This document shows, one piece after another, positions 1 to 8,996 of a stretch of DNA of 64,000 nt. The stretch is from assembly GCF_000246855.1 (NCBI RefSeq), contig NC_016609.1:8320744-8384743 (forward strand), in the 5' to 3' direction. The stretch's first letter is position 1, and each line of letters starts with the position of its first letter. The position numbers and the translations under genes were made by a program. Origin of the DNA: Niastella koreensis GR20-10. Lineage in GTDB: Bacteria > Bacteroidota > Bacteroidia > Chitinophagales > Chitinophagaceae. A model generated the notes under the pieces. It was not told the DNA's origin. It saw only the letters and a program-made list of their open reading frames with translations, and made no database searches.

Positions 1-91
1 ATCCGGTAATGGGTGCTTTTATCGGGGCGTCATATTTGTCTTTGCAACAAAACAACAATACCGTCAGGCAGCAGAATACAATCTTTCTCAT
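1..91 (-). CDS. DUF4249-type lipoprotein, N-terminal 30 codons only (partial)
   Basis: Reading the minus strand from the ATG at 89-91 gives 30 codons that run off the window. They begin MRKIVF, continue with a hydrophobic stretch ending in LLFCC, and then KDKYDAP. This looks like a lipoprotein signal followed by the start typical of DUF4249 proteins, which commonly sit directly downstream of TonB receptors in Bacteroidota. The start lies 10 bp after the receptor stop codon, so the two are probably co-transcribed. DUF4249 proteins are thought to be outer-membrane partners of the receptor, with no defined biochemical role. The family call rests on a short fragment plus context. Confidence 0.6.
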   Translation of the reverse strand, partial: MRKIVFCCLTVLLFCCKDKYDAPIKAPITG

Positions 92-101
92 GTTATATTG
101 T

Positions 102-2870
102 TTAAAACCTGATATTAAAGTTTACAAACGGAATGGCGTTTCCGAAAATGGACAGCTTATAGCCATTGATGGCACCGTTTTCTGAAACATAATAAACCGA
201 GTACGGGTTCCTTCTGGCAGTGAGGTTATATACACCTATCGTCCAGGAGTTGTGTGTTTTTTGATGTATTTTATGATTGCCTTCAATATTCATCGACAGG
301 TCGGTACGGAAGTAATCTGGAATACGATAGGCATTGCGATCTGCATACAAGGCCCGCCATGAGTTGGCATAAAAGAAACGTCCGATTGGCAGGGTAATAG
401 GACGGCCCGTGCTGTAGGTCATATTCATGGAAACGCTGAACCGGTGACTGAACCGGTAATTGCCTACCATGGTTATATCGTTTGGTTTATCATAACTGGC
501 GGGATAAAACTTCCCGTCATTTATCAGCTCACCTTTGGTGCTGTCATCCATTTTAAGCAGGATCCGCGACCAGGTATAACTGATCCAGCCATTCAATTTG
601 CCATTCTGTTTCTTGACCATAAGTTCAACCCCATAGGCTTTTCCTTTGGTGCCGATTACATCTGTTTCAATATGGTGATTCAACACCAGCTGCGCTCCGC
701 TTTTATAATCGAGGTAATTTTTAATATTCTTATAATATCCTTCGGCAGAAGCTTCAATGGTGTTTGATTTAAAGTTTTTGTACAAACCAAAAGAAACCTG
801 GTCGCCCAGCTGGGGTTTGATGTTGGGATCGCTCAACTTCCAGATATCGGTGGGCGAAATAGCAGTAGTGTTGGATAACATATGTATATACTGCCGCAGT
901 GAATTGTATCCTGCTTTTACCGAAAAGCTTGAGGTGAGGCTGTAACGGATCGCCAGCCGGTATTCAGGCCCCTGGTAAGTATGAATGATCTTATTTTTTG
1001 CATATGTTTCTTGCTGCACCAGGTTATCATCTGTAATGGGTAAATCCGGCGCATATTCATTCACTGTTTTTGGCCCCAGGAAATTAAAGATCGAATACCG
1101 CAACCCCGCCTGCAGCGACAATGCATCGGTAATGTTCCATTTTTCACTGAGGTAGGCGGCGCTTTCCTGGGCATGCTCTGCTTCCATATTGTCCCGGGCA
1201 ACCAGCGATGATTTGTTGTTTGGTTCATAGGTGCCGGGGTGTAACAGGTAACGGATGGAGCTGATGCCAAAGTCGATTGTGTGATTGGGATGAACGTACC
1301 AGTTGAAGTCTGTTTTGAAGTTATACTGGTTAATGTCGAATTTCATTTTGTAAGCAAACAGGCTGTCTTTATCACTGCCAATATGGTAATCGTAATGATC
1401 GTACCCACCGGTGATAACCATAGTAAGTTTGTTGTTGAAGATGTGCTTCCACTTTATGGACGCATTTTTATTGCTGTAACCATAGGTAGTGTCACTGTTC
1501 AGATTAAACCTGTCACTGCTTGTATAACCTGTTATATACAGGTTATTGTTTTTATTGAACTGATGACTAATGTTCAGGTTCAGATCATAAAAGGAGGCCT
1601 TGCTGTGTTTATATTGATCGGGCAAAAATTGCAACAGCCAATTGGCATAGGTGGTGCGGGCTCCCAGAATAAAAGAGGTTTTATCTTTTTTAATAGGACC
1701 TTCCAGCGTAATGCGGCTGGTAAGCAAACCAACACCGGCCACGCCGGCAAATTCCTTTTTATTGCCTTCGCGGCTGCTGATATCGAGTACCGACGAAAGC
1801 CGGCCACCATACTTAGCTGGGATACTGCTTTTATACAATTCCACTTCTTTCACCACTTCGGGATTGAATGCCGAGAAGAAACCAAAAAAGTGCGAGGGAT
1901 TATATATAGTAGCGTCGTTAAACAGGATCAGGTTCTGATCCGCTGAGCCGCCTCTTACATTAAAACCGGTGCTGGCTTCGCCTACCGTTTTTACCCCGGG
2001 CAGCATGGTTACGGCTTTTATAATGTCGGCCTCACCAAACGCGGTGGGTACCTGCTTGATGGCTTTTATGCTGAGGTGGTCGATACCCATTTGTACATTG
2101 CGAACGTTAGCCAGTTTTTGTGCAGAAACGATCACCTCTTTTAAAGAAGTAACCCGTTCATCCATATCTATATTAAAATTCCCGGTTGAATATACCATTA
2201 TCTGGCGTCGCGTGTCCTTCATGCCAATACCCTGAATGGAGATTATATTACGTCCCTTTGGCAGGGTGATGGAGTAGTAACCATATTGGTCGGTTGCCAC
2301 CGATAATGAAGGATTGGTCAGCGTAATAACAGCGCCCACAACCGGTTCGCCGCTCTTTATATTGCGCACATAACCGGCCATGGCCACGGATGGCGGGCCC
2401 TGGTTGTTATTCCGGACACCTATCTCGAATAATTTATTTTCAATGGAGGCGTCTACCCGGGTCTTCTTTTTATCGCCATAATAGGGTGTTGTAGCCTGCA
2501 GGCTATCCATAGCGGGGGCGGAAAAGAAACCCGGCGGCAAAGTGGTTTTTATGGTAGCTCCTTTGGTGAGCAATACATACGCCTGTTTTTCAGGTATGGC
2601 AAAATGATATTCCGAATTGGCAAATACCAGCTCCAGTACTTTGGTCAGCGATACGTTGGTAACGGAAACGCTAACCCGCAGGCTGTCGAACTGGGTAGGG
2701 TCGTAATAAAAATGATAACCGGTTTGCGATTCCAGCTCCATAATAAGGCTATCGATGGGTGCGCCCTGCAATTCAATGCTCACCCGTTTAGAACCGGGTT
2801 GTGCATGCGCTGTAAAGCCCGCCCCCAGGAAAATAAGGTTACAAATAATAAGCAGTTGCAGTTTTCTCAT
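102..2870 (-). CDS. TonB-dependent receptor with STN and carboxypeptidase-like domains
   Basis: A 922-residue outer-membrane receptor. A signal peptide ends near residue 23 (AHAQ). Residues about 30-100 resemble the STN (secretin/TonB short N-terminal) domain, about 165-250 a carboxypeptidase-regulatory-like beta-sandwich, then a plug (about 265-370) and a beta-barrel ending in NFNIRF with the terminal Phe usual for BAM substrates. An STN domain normally talks to a FecR-type anti-sigma factor, but no FecR or ECF sigma gene is in this window. It lies one base after the upstream secreted protein and 10 bp before a DUF4249 start, forming an operon of three. The substrate cannot be told; receptors paired with DUF4249 are usually not SusC-type. 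Confidence 0.9.
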   Translation of the reverse strand: MRKLQLLIICNLIFLGAGFTAHAQPGSKRVSIELQGAPIDSLIMELESQTGYHFYYDPTQFDSLRVSVSVTNVSLTKVLELVFANSEYHFAIPEKQAYVLLTKGATIKTTLPPGFFSAPAMDSLQATTPYYGDKKKTRVDASIENKLFEIGVRNNNQGPPSVAMAGYVRNIKSGEPVVGAVITLTNPSLSVATDQYGYYSITLPKGRNIISIQGIGMKDTRRQIMVYSTGNFNIDMDERVTSLKEVIVSAQKLANVRNVQMGIDHLSIKAIKQVPTAFGEADIIKAVTMLPGVKTVGEASTGFNVRGGSADQNLILFNDATIYNPSHFFGFFSAFNPEVVKEVELYKSSIPAKYGGRLSSVLDISSREGNKKEFAGVAGVGLLTSRITLEGPIKKDKTSFILGARTTYANWLLQFLPDQYKHSKASFYDLNLNISHQFNKNNNLYITGYTSSDRFNLNSDTTYGYSNKNASIKWKHIFNNKLTMVITGGYDHYDYHIGSDKDSLFAYKMKFDINQYNFKTDFNWYVHPNHTIDFGISSIRYLLHPGTYEPNNKSSLVARDNMEAEHAQESAAYLSEKWNITDALSLQAGLRYSIFNFLGPKTVNEYAPDLPITDDNLVQQETYAKNKIIHTYQGPEYRLAIRYSLTSSFSVKAGYNSLRQYIHMLSNTTAISPTDIWKLSDPNIKPQLGDQVSFGLYKNFKSNTIEASAEGYYKNIKNYLDYKSGAQLVLNHHIETDVIGTKGKAYGVELMVKKQNGKLNGWISYTWSRILLKMDDSTKGELINDGKFYPASYDKPNDITMVGNYRFSHRFSVSMNMTYSTGRPITLPIGRFFYANSWRALYADRNAYRIPDYFRTDLSMNIEGNHKIHQKTHNSWTIGVYNLTARRNPYSVYYVSENGAINGYKLSIFGNAIPFVNFNIRF

Positions 2871-2871
2871 G

Positions 2872-3585
2872 TTACTTGTTTATCGAATCGTAATATTCAA
2901 CAGCTTTCAAAATAGTATATTCAGGGGCCTTGCGGAATTTGATCTTGTTTTTGCGGAGATATTGTTTTACCTGCGGCGCTTTGTCCTGCAAAAGGGTTAA
3001 CAGGGCTTTATTGGATTTGATGGAATAATACCTGTCGTCTTTTTGAATAAAAACAGGATTTGTTTCAAAGAATTCCCGTTCTACTTCATCCTTTACTGTT
3101 TCTACAATAAACTTTCCTCTTTTCACCAGCACTTTGGTGTTACCGGTATACATTTCATCGTAGAACCCACCAGTAATGGGGGTTCCGGGAATACTGTCCA
3201 GCCGAACGAAGTGATGATTGAGCAAACTGAATGACTTTACTTTGGACGAAACCAATCCGATTTTTGAAAATCCATCGAAGTGTTGAACCACTACCTGGCC
3301 TTTATACAGGTCGTATAACATAGGCACATTGGCAAATTCCAGCTCATCATATACAACGGTGCCAATGGACAGCTCATTTTGCAAAAAGTAAGCATGCCCT
3401 TTCATTTTATAGGCATAGCCCGGGTGTTCAATCCCATTGTATAAACGGGATTGTTTTGCAATAAAGGGATTGTAAATATCACCGGCTTTTACAATAACGG
3501 GTACAGTGGCGGGAGGTTTGTTTTGTGCCTTTACCGATATAACGGTGGCTACAAATCCAAGTACTAAAGCAGCGTGTTTTAGCAT
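2872..3585 (-). CDS. Secreted protein of unknown function upstream of TonB receptor
   Basis: The start at 3585 is preferred over an in-frame Met 21 codons upstream because it begins MLKHAALVLGF and a hydrophobic segment ending in VKAQ, a good signal peptide; the longer version would bury it. The mature part is about 215 residues, with alternating polar/hydrophobic stretches and no motif I recognise. The C-terminus is basic and has a YLRKNKIKF stretch. The stop codon lies one base before the receptor start region, so the gene is the first of a three-gene operon with the TonB receptor and DUF4249 protein. A periplasmic or surface role tied to the receptor is an inference from position only. Confidence 0.75.
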   Translation of the reverse strand: MLKHAALVLGFVATVISVKAQNKPPATVPVIVKAGDIYNPFIAKQSRLYNGIEHPGYAYKMKGHAYFLQNELSIGTVVYDELEFANVPMLYDLYKGQVVVQHFDGFSKIGLVSSKVKSFSLLNHHFVRLDSIPGTPITGGFYDEMYTGNTKVLVKRGKFIVETVKDEVEREFFETNPVFIQKDDRYYSIKSNKALLTLLQDKAPQVKQYLRKNKIKFRKAPEYTILKAVEYYDSINK

Positions 3586-4150
3586 TGTACAGTTAGTTTT
3601 TCTAATACGTATGCCTGTATTACCAGATTTCTGCGTAAAGTGTTGCATGGCAGCATAAATGCTGGTAACAGTTCGTCAATATTTTCCCTGTCGAAACGCC
3701 TTTGGTTTTGGACTTACAAGATAATCAATGTGATGTATGAAAGGCGGCGGATTAATGAAAATTAATTTGAAAACTGTCAATACTACATTCATATTATTCT
3801 TTTTTTAGTTTGAACCGGATAAACAGCAAACCGTTTCGGTTGTAACATATAGTTATTAAAGGTTGATGTAGAAAGAAGTGACGCGGAGCTGTCACATGCT
3901 GGCCGGTTTTCCAGTTGCCGGGGTACCTGGAACCTGGAACCTGGAACCCGGTAACCTGCGGCTTATGTTCCGGAATGCCTCTTTTTTTCCAGGTCCTGTT
4001 AAAGCGCCAAAATGGCTTTTTCTTAATCAATTGAGTATTAGGCAAATAATTTTTGAAAATTATCTAATATTTTGCCTGTTTGTGCCAAAGCAATCGTAAT
4101 GAAGTAAATTTGCACGCCGCTGGCGCGGCCCCAATCAAAGGAAAAGATTC
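3586..4150. other. 565-bp divergent intergenic region with a short CCTGGAA word repeat
   Basis: Between a minus-strand operon and the plus-strand dehydrogenase. No convincing gene is seen: open frames here consist mainly of repeat words. Positions 3928-3960 hold head-to-tail copies of CCTGGAA followed by CCGGTAACCTGC, one of several short-word repeat tracts in this genome (compare 8796-8850 and 52735-52850). The only regulatory signal I can support is the promoter at 4080-4112. Confidence 0.6.
4080..4112 (+). promoter_or_regulatory. Bacteroidota-type promoter for the FAD/Fe-S dehydrogenase
   Basis: TTG at 4080-4082 and TAAATTTG at 4105-4112, separated by 22 bp, match the TTG/TAnnTTTG pattern of the main sigma factor in Bacteroidota. 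The predicted start of transcription would be about 30 bp before the ATG at 4151. The spacer is slightly long, so this is a prediction. Confidence 0.5.
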
Positions 4151-7078
4151 ATGAACAATTTGTTACAACAGCTGGCTAAGGACCTCGAAGGAGAATTGTA
4201 TTTTGATAAAACAATGCGGGTTTTATATGCCACTGACGCTTCGGCTTATCGCGAAATGCCCCTGGCTGTAGCCATACCGCGAAATATAGATGACATCAAA
4301 AAACTTATCAGGTTTGCTCATACCAATAAAACCTCGCTGATACCGCGTACGGCGGGCACCTCCCTTGCGGGACAGGTAGTAGGAAATGGTATTATCGTAG
4401 ATGTTTCCAAAAACTTTACCCAGATTCTGGAATTGAACGCCGCCGAAAAATGGGTTCGCGTTCAACCCGGTGTTATCAGGGATGAGTTGAACCTGTTTCT
4501 GAAACCACATGGCCTGTACTTTGGCCCGGAAACCTCCACTGCCAACCGCGCCATGATTGGAGGTATGGTGGGCAACAACTCCTGTGGCTCCAACTCAGTA
4601 GTTTACCGCAGTACCCGGGAACATTTGCTGGAGGTAAAAGCCTTACTGAGCGATGGTTCCGAAGCAGTATTTGGAGCCATGGATATCGAAGATTTTCATC
4701 AAAAATGTGAAGGCGCCACACTGGAAGCCAATATTTATAAAACCATCCGCAGCCTGTTAAGCAATTACGATAACCAGGTTGAGATAAGAAAGGAGTTTCC
4801 AAAACAAAGCATCGAGCGCAGGAACACAGGATATGCCATGGATGTGATGCTTGAAATGGCGCCATTTACAGCAGGTGGGCCCGAGTTTAATTTTTGCGGC
4901 CTCATTGCCGGTTCAGAAGGTACCCTGGCATTTTTGACCGAAATAAAATTGAATGTAGTGCCATTGCCACCCAAAGAAACCGGGTTACTATGCGTGCATT
5001 TTAATTCAATTGACGAATCGTTACGCGCTAACCTGATTGCGCTGAAATATAATCCGCGCGCCAGTGAGCTGATAGACCATTATATTCTTGAATGTACAAA
5101 GGATAACATTGAGCAACGCAAAAACCGCTTCTTTGTACAGGGCGATCCCGGCGCCATCCTGGTGGTGGAATATGCAGGCGCTACCCGCGAAGAAATAACT
5201 GCCACCGCGCAAAAAGTGGAAGCCGAAATGCGGGCTGCCGGACTGGGTTATCACTTTCCGCTGTTGTTTGGCGACGATACAAAAAAGATCTGGACCCTGC
5301 GCAAAGCCGGGTTGGGCCTGTTGAGTAATTTACCGGGCGATGAAAAAGCCGTACCGGTAATTGAAGACACTGCGGTGGATGTAAACGACCTGCCTGCCTA
5401 TATCCGCGACTTTAACGAGATCCTGAAAAAACACAACCTGTACTCGGTGCATTATGCACATGCCGGTTCAGGCGAAATACATTTACGCCCCATCATTAAT
5501 TTAAAAACGGAAGAAGGGAATGCATTGTTCCGCATCATTGCGGAAGAGATTGCCACCCTGGTAAAAAAATATTCCGGTTCATTAAGCGGTGAACACGGCG
5601 ATGGCCGTTTGCGCGGCGAGTTCATTCCGCAAATGGTGGGCGAAAAGAACTATCAATTACTGAAACAGGTAAAATATACCTGGGACCCGGATAATATTTT
5701 TAACCCCAATAAGATTGTGGATACCCCATCCATGAACAGCTTTTTGCGGTATACACCGGGGCAAAAAACACCGGCGTTTAAAACGGTGTTCCGGTATCAT
5801 AACCAGGATGTGCTACAGCACGCTGAACAATGTAATGGTTCGGGCGACTGTCGCAAAACGCATTTATCGGGTGGAACCATGTGTCCTTCCTTTATGGCTA
5901 CCCGCAATGAAAAGGATACAACCCGCGCCAGGGCCAACATCCTGCGCGAAATGCTTACACATTCCGACAAAGTCAATCGCTTTGATCATAAAGAGATCTA
6001 TGAAGTAATGGACCTGTGTTTGAGTTGCAAGGGCTGTAAGTCTGAATGTCCCTCAAACGTGGATGTGGCCAAACTGAAAGCAGAGTTCCTGCAACAGTAT
6101 TACGATGCCAACGGCGTGCCTATGCGTTCAAAGCTGATTGCCAATTTTTCAGCATCGGCAAAACTGGGCGCTATTGCCCCGGGTTTATACAACTTTGCTG
6201 TTACCAACCCGGTAATAGGCAAATGGATAAAACAATTCTCTGGCTTTGCAGTAAAACGCAGCATGCCTACCTTATATAAAACCACTTTACAAAGCTGGTA
6301 TAAAAAGAATAAGGCAAACGGCAAACGGCAAACGGCAGACGGGATACAGAAGAAAGTATATCTGTTCTGTGATGAGTTTACAAACTATAACGATACTGAA
6401 ATAGGAATAAAAGCCATTCAACTGCTGGAGAAACTGGGTTATGAAGTGGTTATTCCGCAGCATTCGGAAAGTGGCAGAACCTGGTTATCGAAAGGTTTAT
6501 TGCGCAAAGCAAAGGAGATCGTCAATAAAAACATTGCACTCTTACACCCCATAGTTACGGAAGAAACACCGCTTATTGGTATTGAACCATCGGCTATCCT
6601 CACCTTCCGCGATGAGTACATTGACCTGGCTACCGATGAACAACTGGAAGCAGCCCGGCAACTATCGAAAAATGTATTCACGTTTGAAGAGTTTATAGCC
6701 CGTGAAATGGAGAAAGGCGCCATTCGCAAAGAACAATTCACTGCTGAAAAGAAGGTGATCCAGTTGCATGGGCATTGCCAGCAAAAGGCTTTGTCTTCAA
6801 CTGCCCCGTCGGTAAAGATGATGTCGTTGCCGGAGAATTATACCGTACAAACCATTCCATCAGGTTGCTGCGGTATGGCCGGTTCATTTGGCTTTGAAAA
6901 AGAGCACTATGACCTGTCGATGAAGATAGGAGAGCTGGTCTTGTTCCCAACCGTTCGCAAACAACCTGAAGAAGTGATCATTGCTGCACCCGGCACCAGC
7001 TGCCGCCACCAGGTTTTGGATGGAACCGGCAAGCATGCCCTTCACCCGGTTGAGGTATTGTTTAATGCGCTTAAGTAG
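4151..7078 (+). CDS. FAD-linked oxidase/Fe-S D-2-hydroxyacid dehydrogenase (YdiJ/GlcD-GlpC fusion type)
   Basis: A 975-residue fusion protein likely oxidising a D-2-hydroxyacid (D-lactate, glycolate or D-2-hydroxyglutarate) and passing electrons to a membrane carrier. Residues about 35-215 form a PCMH FAD-binding domain (TAGTSLAG; GGMVGNNSCG). About 240-520 form the FAD-oxidase C domain, with YAHAGSGEIHLRP and SGEHGDGRLRGEF for substrate/FAD binding. Fe-S ligands follow: CNGSGDC near 560 plus a later TMCP, and CLSCKGCKSECP near 622. Two CCG-type segments (HGHCQQK near 873; SGCCGMAGSFG near 905) end the protein. There is no signal peptide, so it is cytosolic or on the inner face of the membrane. 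It is monocistronic. The exact substrate cannot be assigned. Confidence 0.9.
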   Translation: MNNLLQQLAKDLEGELYFDKTMRVLYATDASAYREMPLAVAIPRNIDDIKKLIRFAHTNKTSLIPRTAGTSLAGQVVGNGIIVDVSKNFTQILELNAAEKWVRVQPGVIRDELNLFLKPHGLYFGPETSTANRAMIGGMVGNNSCGSNSVVYRSTREHLLEVKALLSDGSEAVFGAMDIEDFHQKCEGATLEANIYKTIRSLLSNYDNQVEIRKEFPKQSIERRNTGYAMDVMLEMAPFTAGGPEFNFCGLIAGSEGTLAFLTEIKLNVVPLPPKETGLLCVHFNSIDESLRANLIALKYNPRASELIDHYILECTKDNIEQRKNRFFVQGDPGAILVVEYAGATREEITATAQKVEAEMRAAGLGYHFPLLFGDDTKKIWTLRKAGLGLLSNLPGDEKAVPVIEDTAVDVNDLPAYIRDFNEILKKHNLYSVHYAHAGSGEIHLRPIINLKTEEGNALFRIIAEEIATLVKKYSGSLSGEHGDGRLRGEFIPQMVGEKNYQLLKQVKYTWDPDNIFNPNKIVDTPSMNSFLRYTPGQKTPAFKTVFRYHNQDVLQHAEQCNGSGDCRKTHLSGGTMCPSFMATRNEKDTTRARANILREMLTHSDKVNRFDHKEIYEVMDLCLSCKGCKSECPSNVDVAKLKAEFLQQYYDANGVPMRSKLIANFSASAKLGAIAPGLYNFAVTNPVIGKWIKQFSGFAVKRSMPTLYKTTLQSWYKKNKANGKRQTADGIQKKVYLFCDEFTNYNDTEIGIKAIQLLEKLGYEVVIPQHSESGRTWLSKGLLRKAKEIVNKNIALLHPIVTEETPLIGIEPSAILTFRDEYIDLATDEQLEAARQLSKNVFTFEEFIAREMEKGAIRKEQFTAEKKVIQLHGHCQQKALSSTAPSVKMMSLPENYTVQTIPSGCCGMAGSFGFEKEHYDLSMKIGELVLFPTVRKQPEEVIIAAPGTSCRHQVLDGTGKHALHPVEVLFNALK

Positions 7079-7308
7079 ATGTTAAGCCTTTGACAATAAG
7101 TGGAGATTTTTATCTAATGCTATAATATTGCCGATTAGTTGTGTATTCCGTCCGCAAATATGTAACAGCCAATTAAAAAGTACACTGGATACTCTTATTG
7201 CTTATTATAGTTTAAACTGTTACATTCGCCCAGCTTAAAGATTTGAAGTGGAGTTTTTGACTGAGGAACACGCAAAAAATAATGTGATAAAAACGAATTT
7301 GTACGTAA
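7079..7308. other. Intergenic region, no feature recognised
   Basis: 230 bp of AT-rich sequence between the dehydrogenase and the acyltransferase pseudogene. I see no clear terminator, promoter or repeat. Composition shifts to AT-rich here, marking the left edge of a probable foreign segment. Confidence 0.4.
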
Positions 7309-8440
7309 ATGCAGACTAAAAAACAATTTTTCCCATTAATTGATTCTTTACGGGCTTTTGCTGTCTTTATTGTTATTTTTTTTCATGGGATTTGTGAAGT
7401 GTTTTGCAGAGAGCATGGTTATTACTATCCTTTTTCGAATGGTTATTTAGGGGTGGATTTGTTTTTTGTATTATCCGGTTTTTTAATCACCAACGTACTA
7501 CTAAGGGAATATTTAATAACAGGAAAGATTAGTATAAAAAACTTCTATGTCAGAAGGGTTCTAAGGCTATATCCTCCTATTATTTTAGCAATGATCATCT
7601 TTGTAGTCCCACTATCCTTCTTCAATTTTAGAGCTGCATTTTCTAACTTTTTTTTCATGGCAACATACACGGGGGACATTGTGATGTTGTTCAGGCACTT
7701 TATTCCTTACCTGGAATATCCTCTGTATTTTTCACATTGTTGGTCGCTTGCCATTGAAGAACAATTTTATATTTTTTATCCAACACTATTAATAATATTT
7801 CTCAGGGTTTTTGGACGAAAGAAAATCAGCTTGTCCTTTTTGTTTTTCATTTTTAATGTGTTTTTTTTATTACTGGTAGTTGTGGGTACGCTTAAAATGG
7901 GGGGACATTTTTATAAATTTTTCTTATGGAGGTTTTTTTGAAATTTTTATGGGTGTTTTCCTTGCATTGCTTACAAATGAACCATTTAAAAAGCAATTTA
8001 ATATTGACACTAATAAAATTATCAATGGCTTAGTAAAATTCTTCTCATCTTCAATTACTTTATATGTTGCTCTTGCTATAACAGTACTAAATGTATTAGG
8101 TAAGTTGTTATTAGGCTACGGCTTGTCGTTTTTTGTTTTTTCCTTTGCAAGCGGAATAGTTATTCTCCATGCAGCTTTTGAAGATAACAAAATACTTAAC
8201 AAGATACTTTCGGGCAGAGTTCTAAAATACTTAGGCAAAATTTCTTACGGCTTGTATTTGTATCATTACCCTATATTTTACAGTACTGAATACTTAAAAA
8301 TAAAGTTGGATCCTCAGAATATTTATCAGGCTGTGCTTATTGATGTTGTTAGGATAGCAATTGCCTTAGTAATATCAATATTAAGCTATGAATTTTTTGA
8401 AAAGCGAATATTAAAGCTTAGAACAAAGTTTGAAGCATAA
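7309..8440 (+). pseudogene. Acyltransferase 3 family membrane protein, interrupted by a +1 frameshift at T7
   Basis: Two overlapping frames make one acyltransferase-3 (OafA/YrhL-like) protein of about 376 residues that would O-acetylate a cell-surface glycan. The first frame (7309-7941) has SLRAFAVFIVIFFH at the N-terminus, the YLGVDLFFVLSGFLI segment, RRVLRLYPP and SLAIEEQFYIFYP, all typical. It ends at TGA (7939-7941) inside a run of seven T at 7933-7939. Removing one T gives ...LWRFFEIFMGVFLALL, joining smoothly to the second frame, which continues to 8440 with more membrane helices and a YGLYLYHYP motif. So the break is one extra base in a homopolymer: real inactivation, slippage-based phase variation or an assembly error. 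The gene is much more AT-rich than its neighbours, suggesting transfer. Confidence 0.85.
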
Positions 8441-8640
8441 AATGCTATTTATTTCATTTGCTACACTTAAACTTTTAGCCACCATTTAATTCTTCAGGCG
8501 TGACACTTAATTGTTTAAATGCTACACTTAGACGGTTAAATGCTACACTTAAAACTTTTTGCCATCCTTTAATTCTTCATGTGTGACGTTTGATCGTTTA
8601 AATGTTATACTTAGGCAATTAAATGCTACACTTTTTTGAT
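8441..8640. repeat. Degenerate tandem array, ~82-bp unit with ~21-bp sub-period
   Basis: Starting right after the acyltransferase stop codon, words like TTAAATGCTACACTTA recur. Two long units of 82 bp (8459-8540) and 83 bp (8541-8623) align over their whole length, and a third begins at 8624. Within them, ACACTT-like anchors fall at 8463, 8503, 8524, 8545, 8586, 8607 and 8628, i.e. about 20-21 bp or twice that. Weaker AT-rich echoes, such as GTCGCACTTT near 8730, continue to about 8745. The sequence is stop-rich in all frames, so it is not coding. Compare the array at 46048-46277, which has the same period. Confidence 0.75.
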
Positions 8641-8789
8641 TTGATAATACACAAACCTGATTAGTCGATACCCCAATTGCTTTTTGCTATGCCCAAATTA
8701 AATTAGTGCATCGCAAAACTTTTTAAGTGTCGCACTTTAAGGTTTTAGCAAAATTAGCCCGGGCCCCCTGCGACACGATGGTTCCGGGT

Positions 8790-8905
8790 GAGCCGGAAAG
8801 GGGCCTGGAACCTGAAACCTGGAACCTGCAACCTGCAACAGAACCGGCACCCCGACTCCGCTCAGCATCCCAAACTTTGAACTCTGAACTTTGAACTGGG
8901 AACTA
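8790..8905. repeat. Intergenic short-word repeats (CCTGGAACCTGAAA; TTTGAACTCTGAAC)
   Basis: Positions about 8796-8850 are a run of CCTGGAA/CCTGAAA/CCTGCAA words, and 8870-8902 a second family (TTTGAACTCTGAACTTTGAA). Similar words occur at 3928-3960 and 52735-52850. They lie only between genes. The remainder of the 8441-8996 gap holds the tandem array and no gene that I can support. Confidence 0.6.
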
Positions 8906-8996
8906 TATCTTGCCGTTTGTGGTACCAATCCGTCGTTTGTCTAAGAATGCCCCACATTTTGTTGATTATAAGGTAAATTAGGTAAGAATTCGGGGT

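Noticed and set aside
1281-1946. 221-codon open frame on the plus strand inside the TonB receptor gene
   Set aside because: It is fully antisense to a well-supported receptor, with no domain; long antisense frames are common here because of codon use.
7880-8440. Second half of the acyltransferase read as a separate gene
   Set aside because: Its first residues are out-of-frame sequence; the natural join is at the T7 tract, so it is part of one broken gene.
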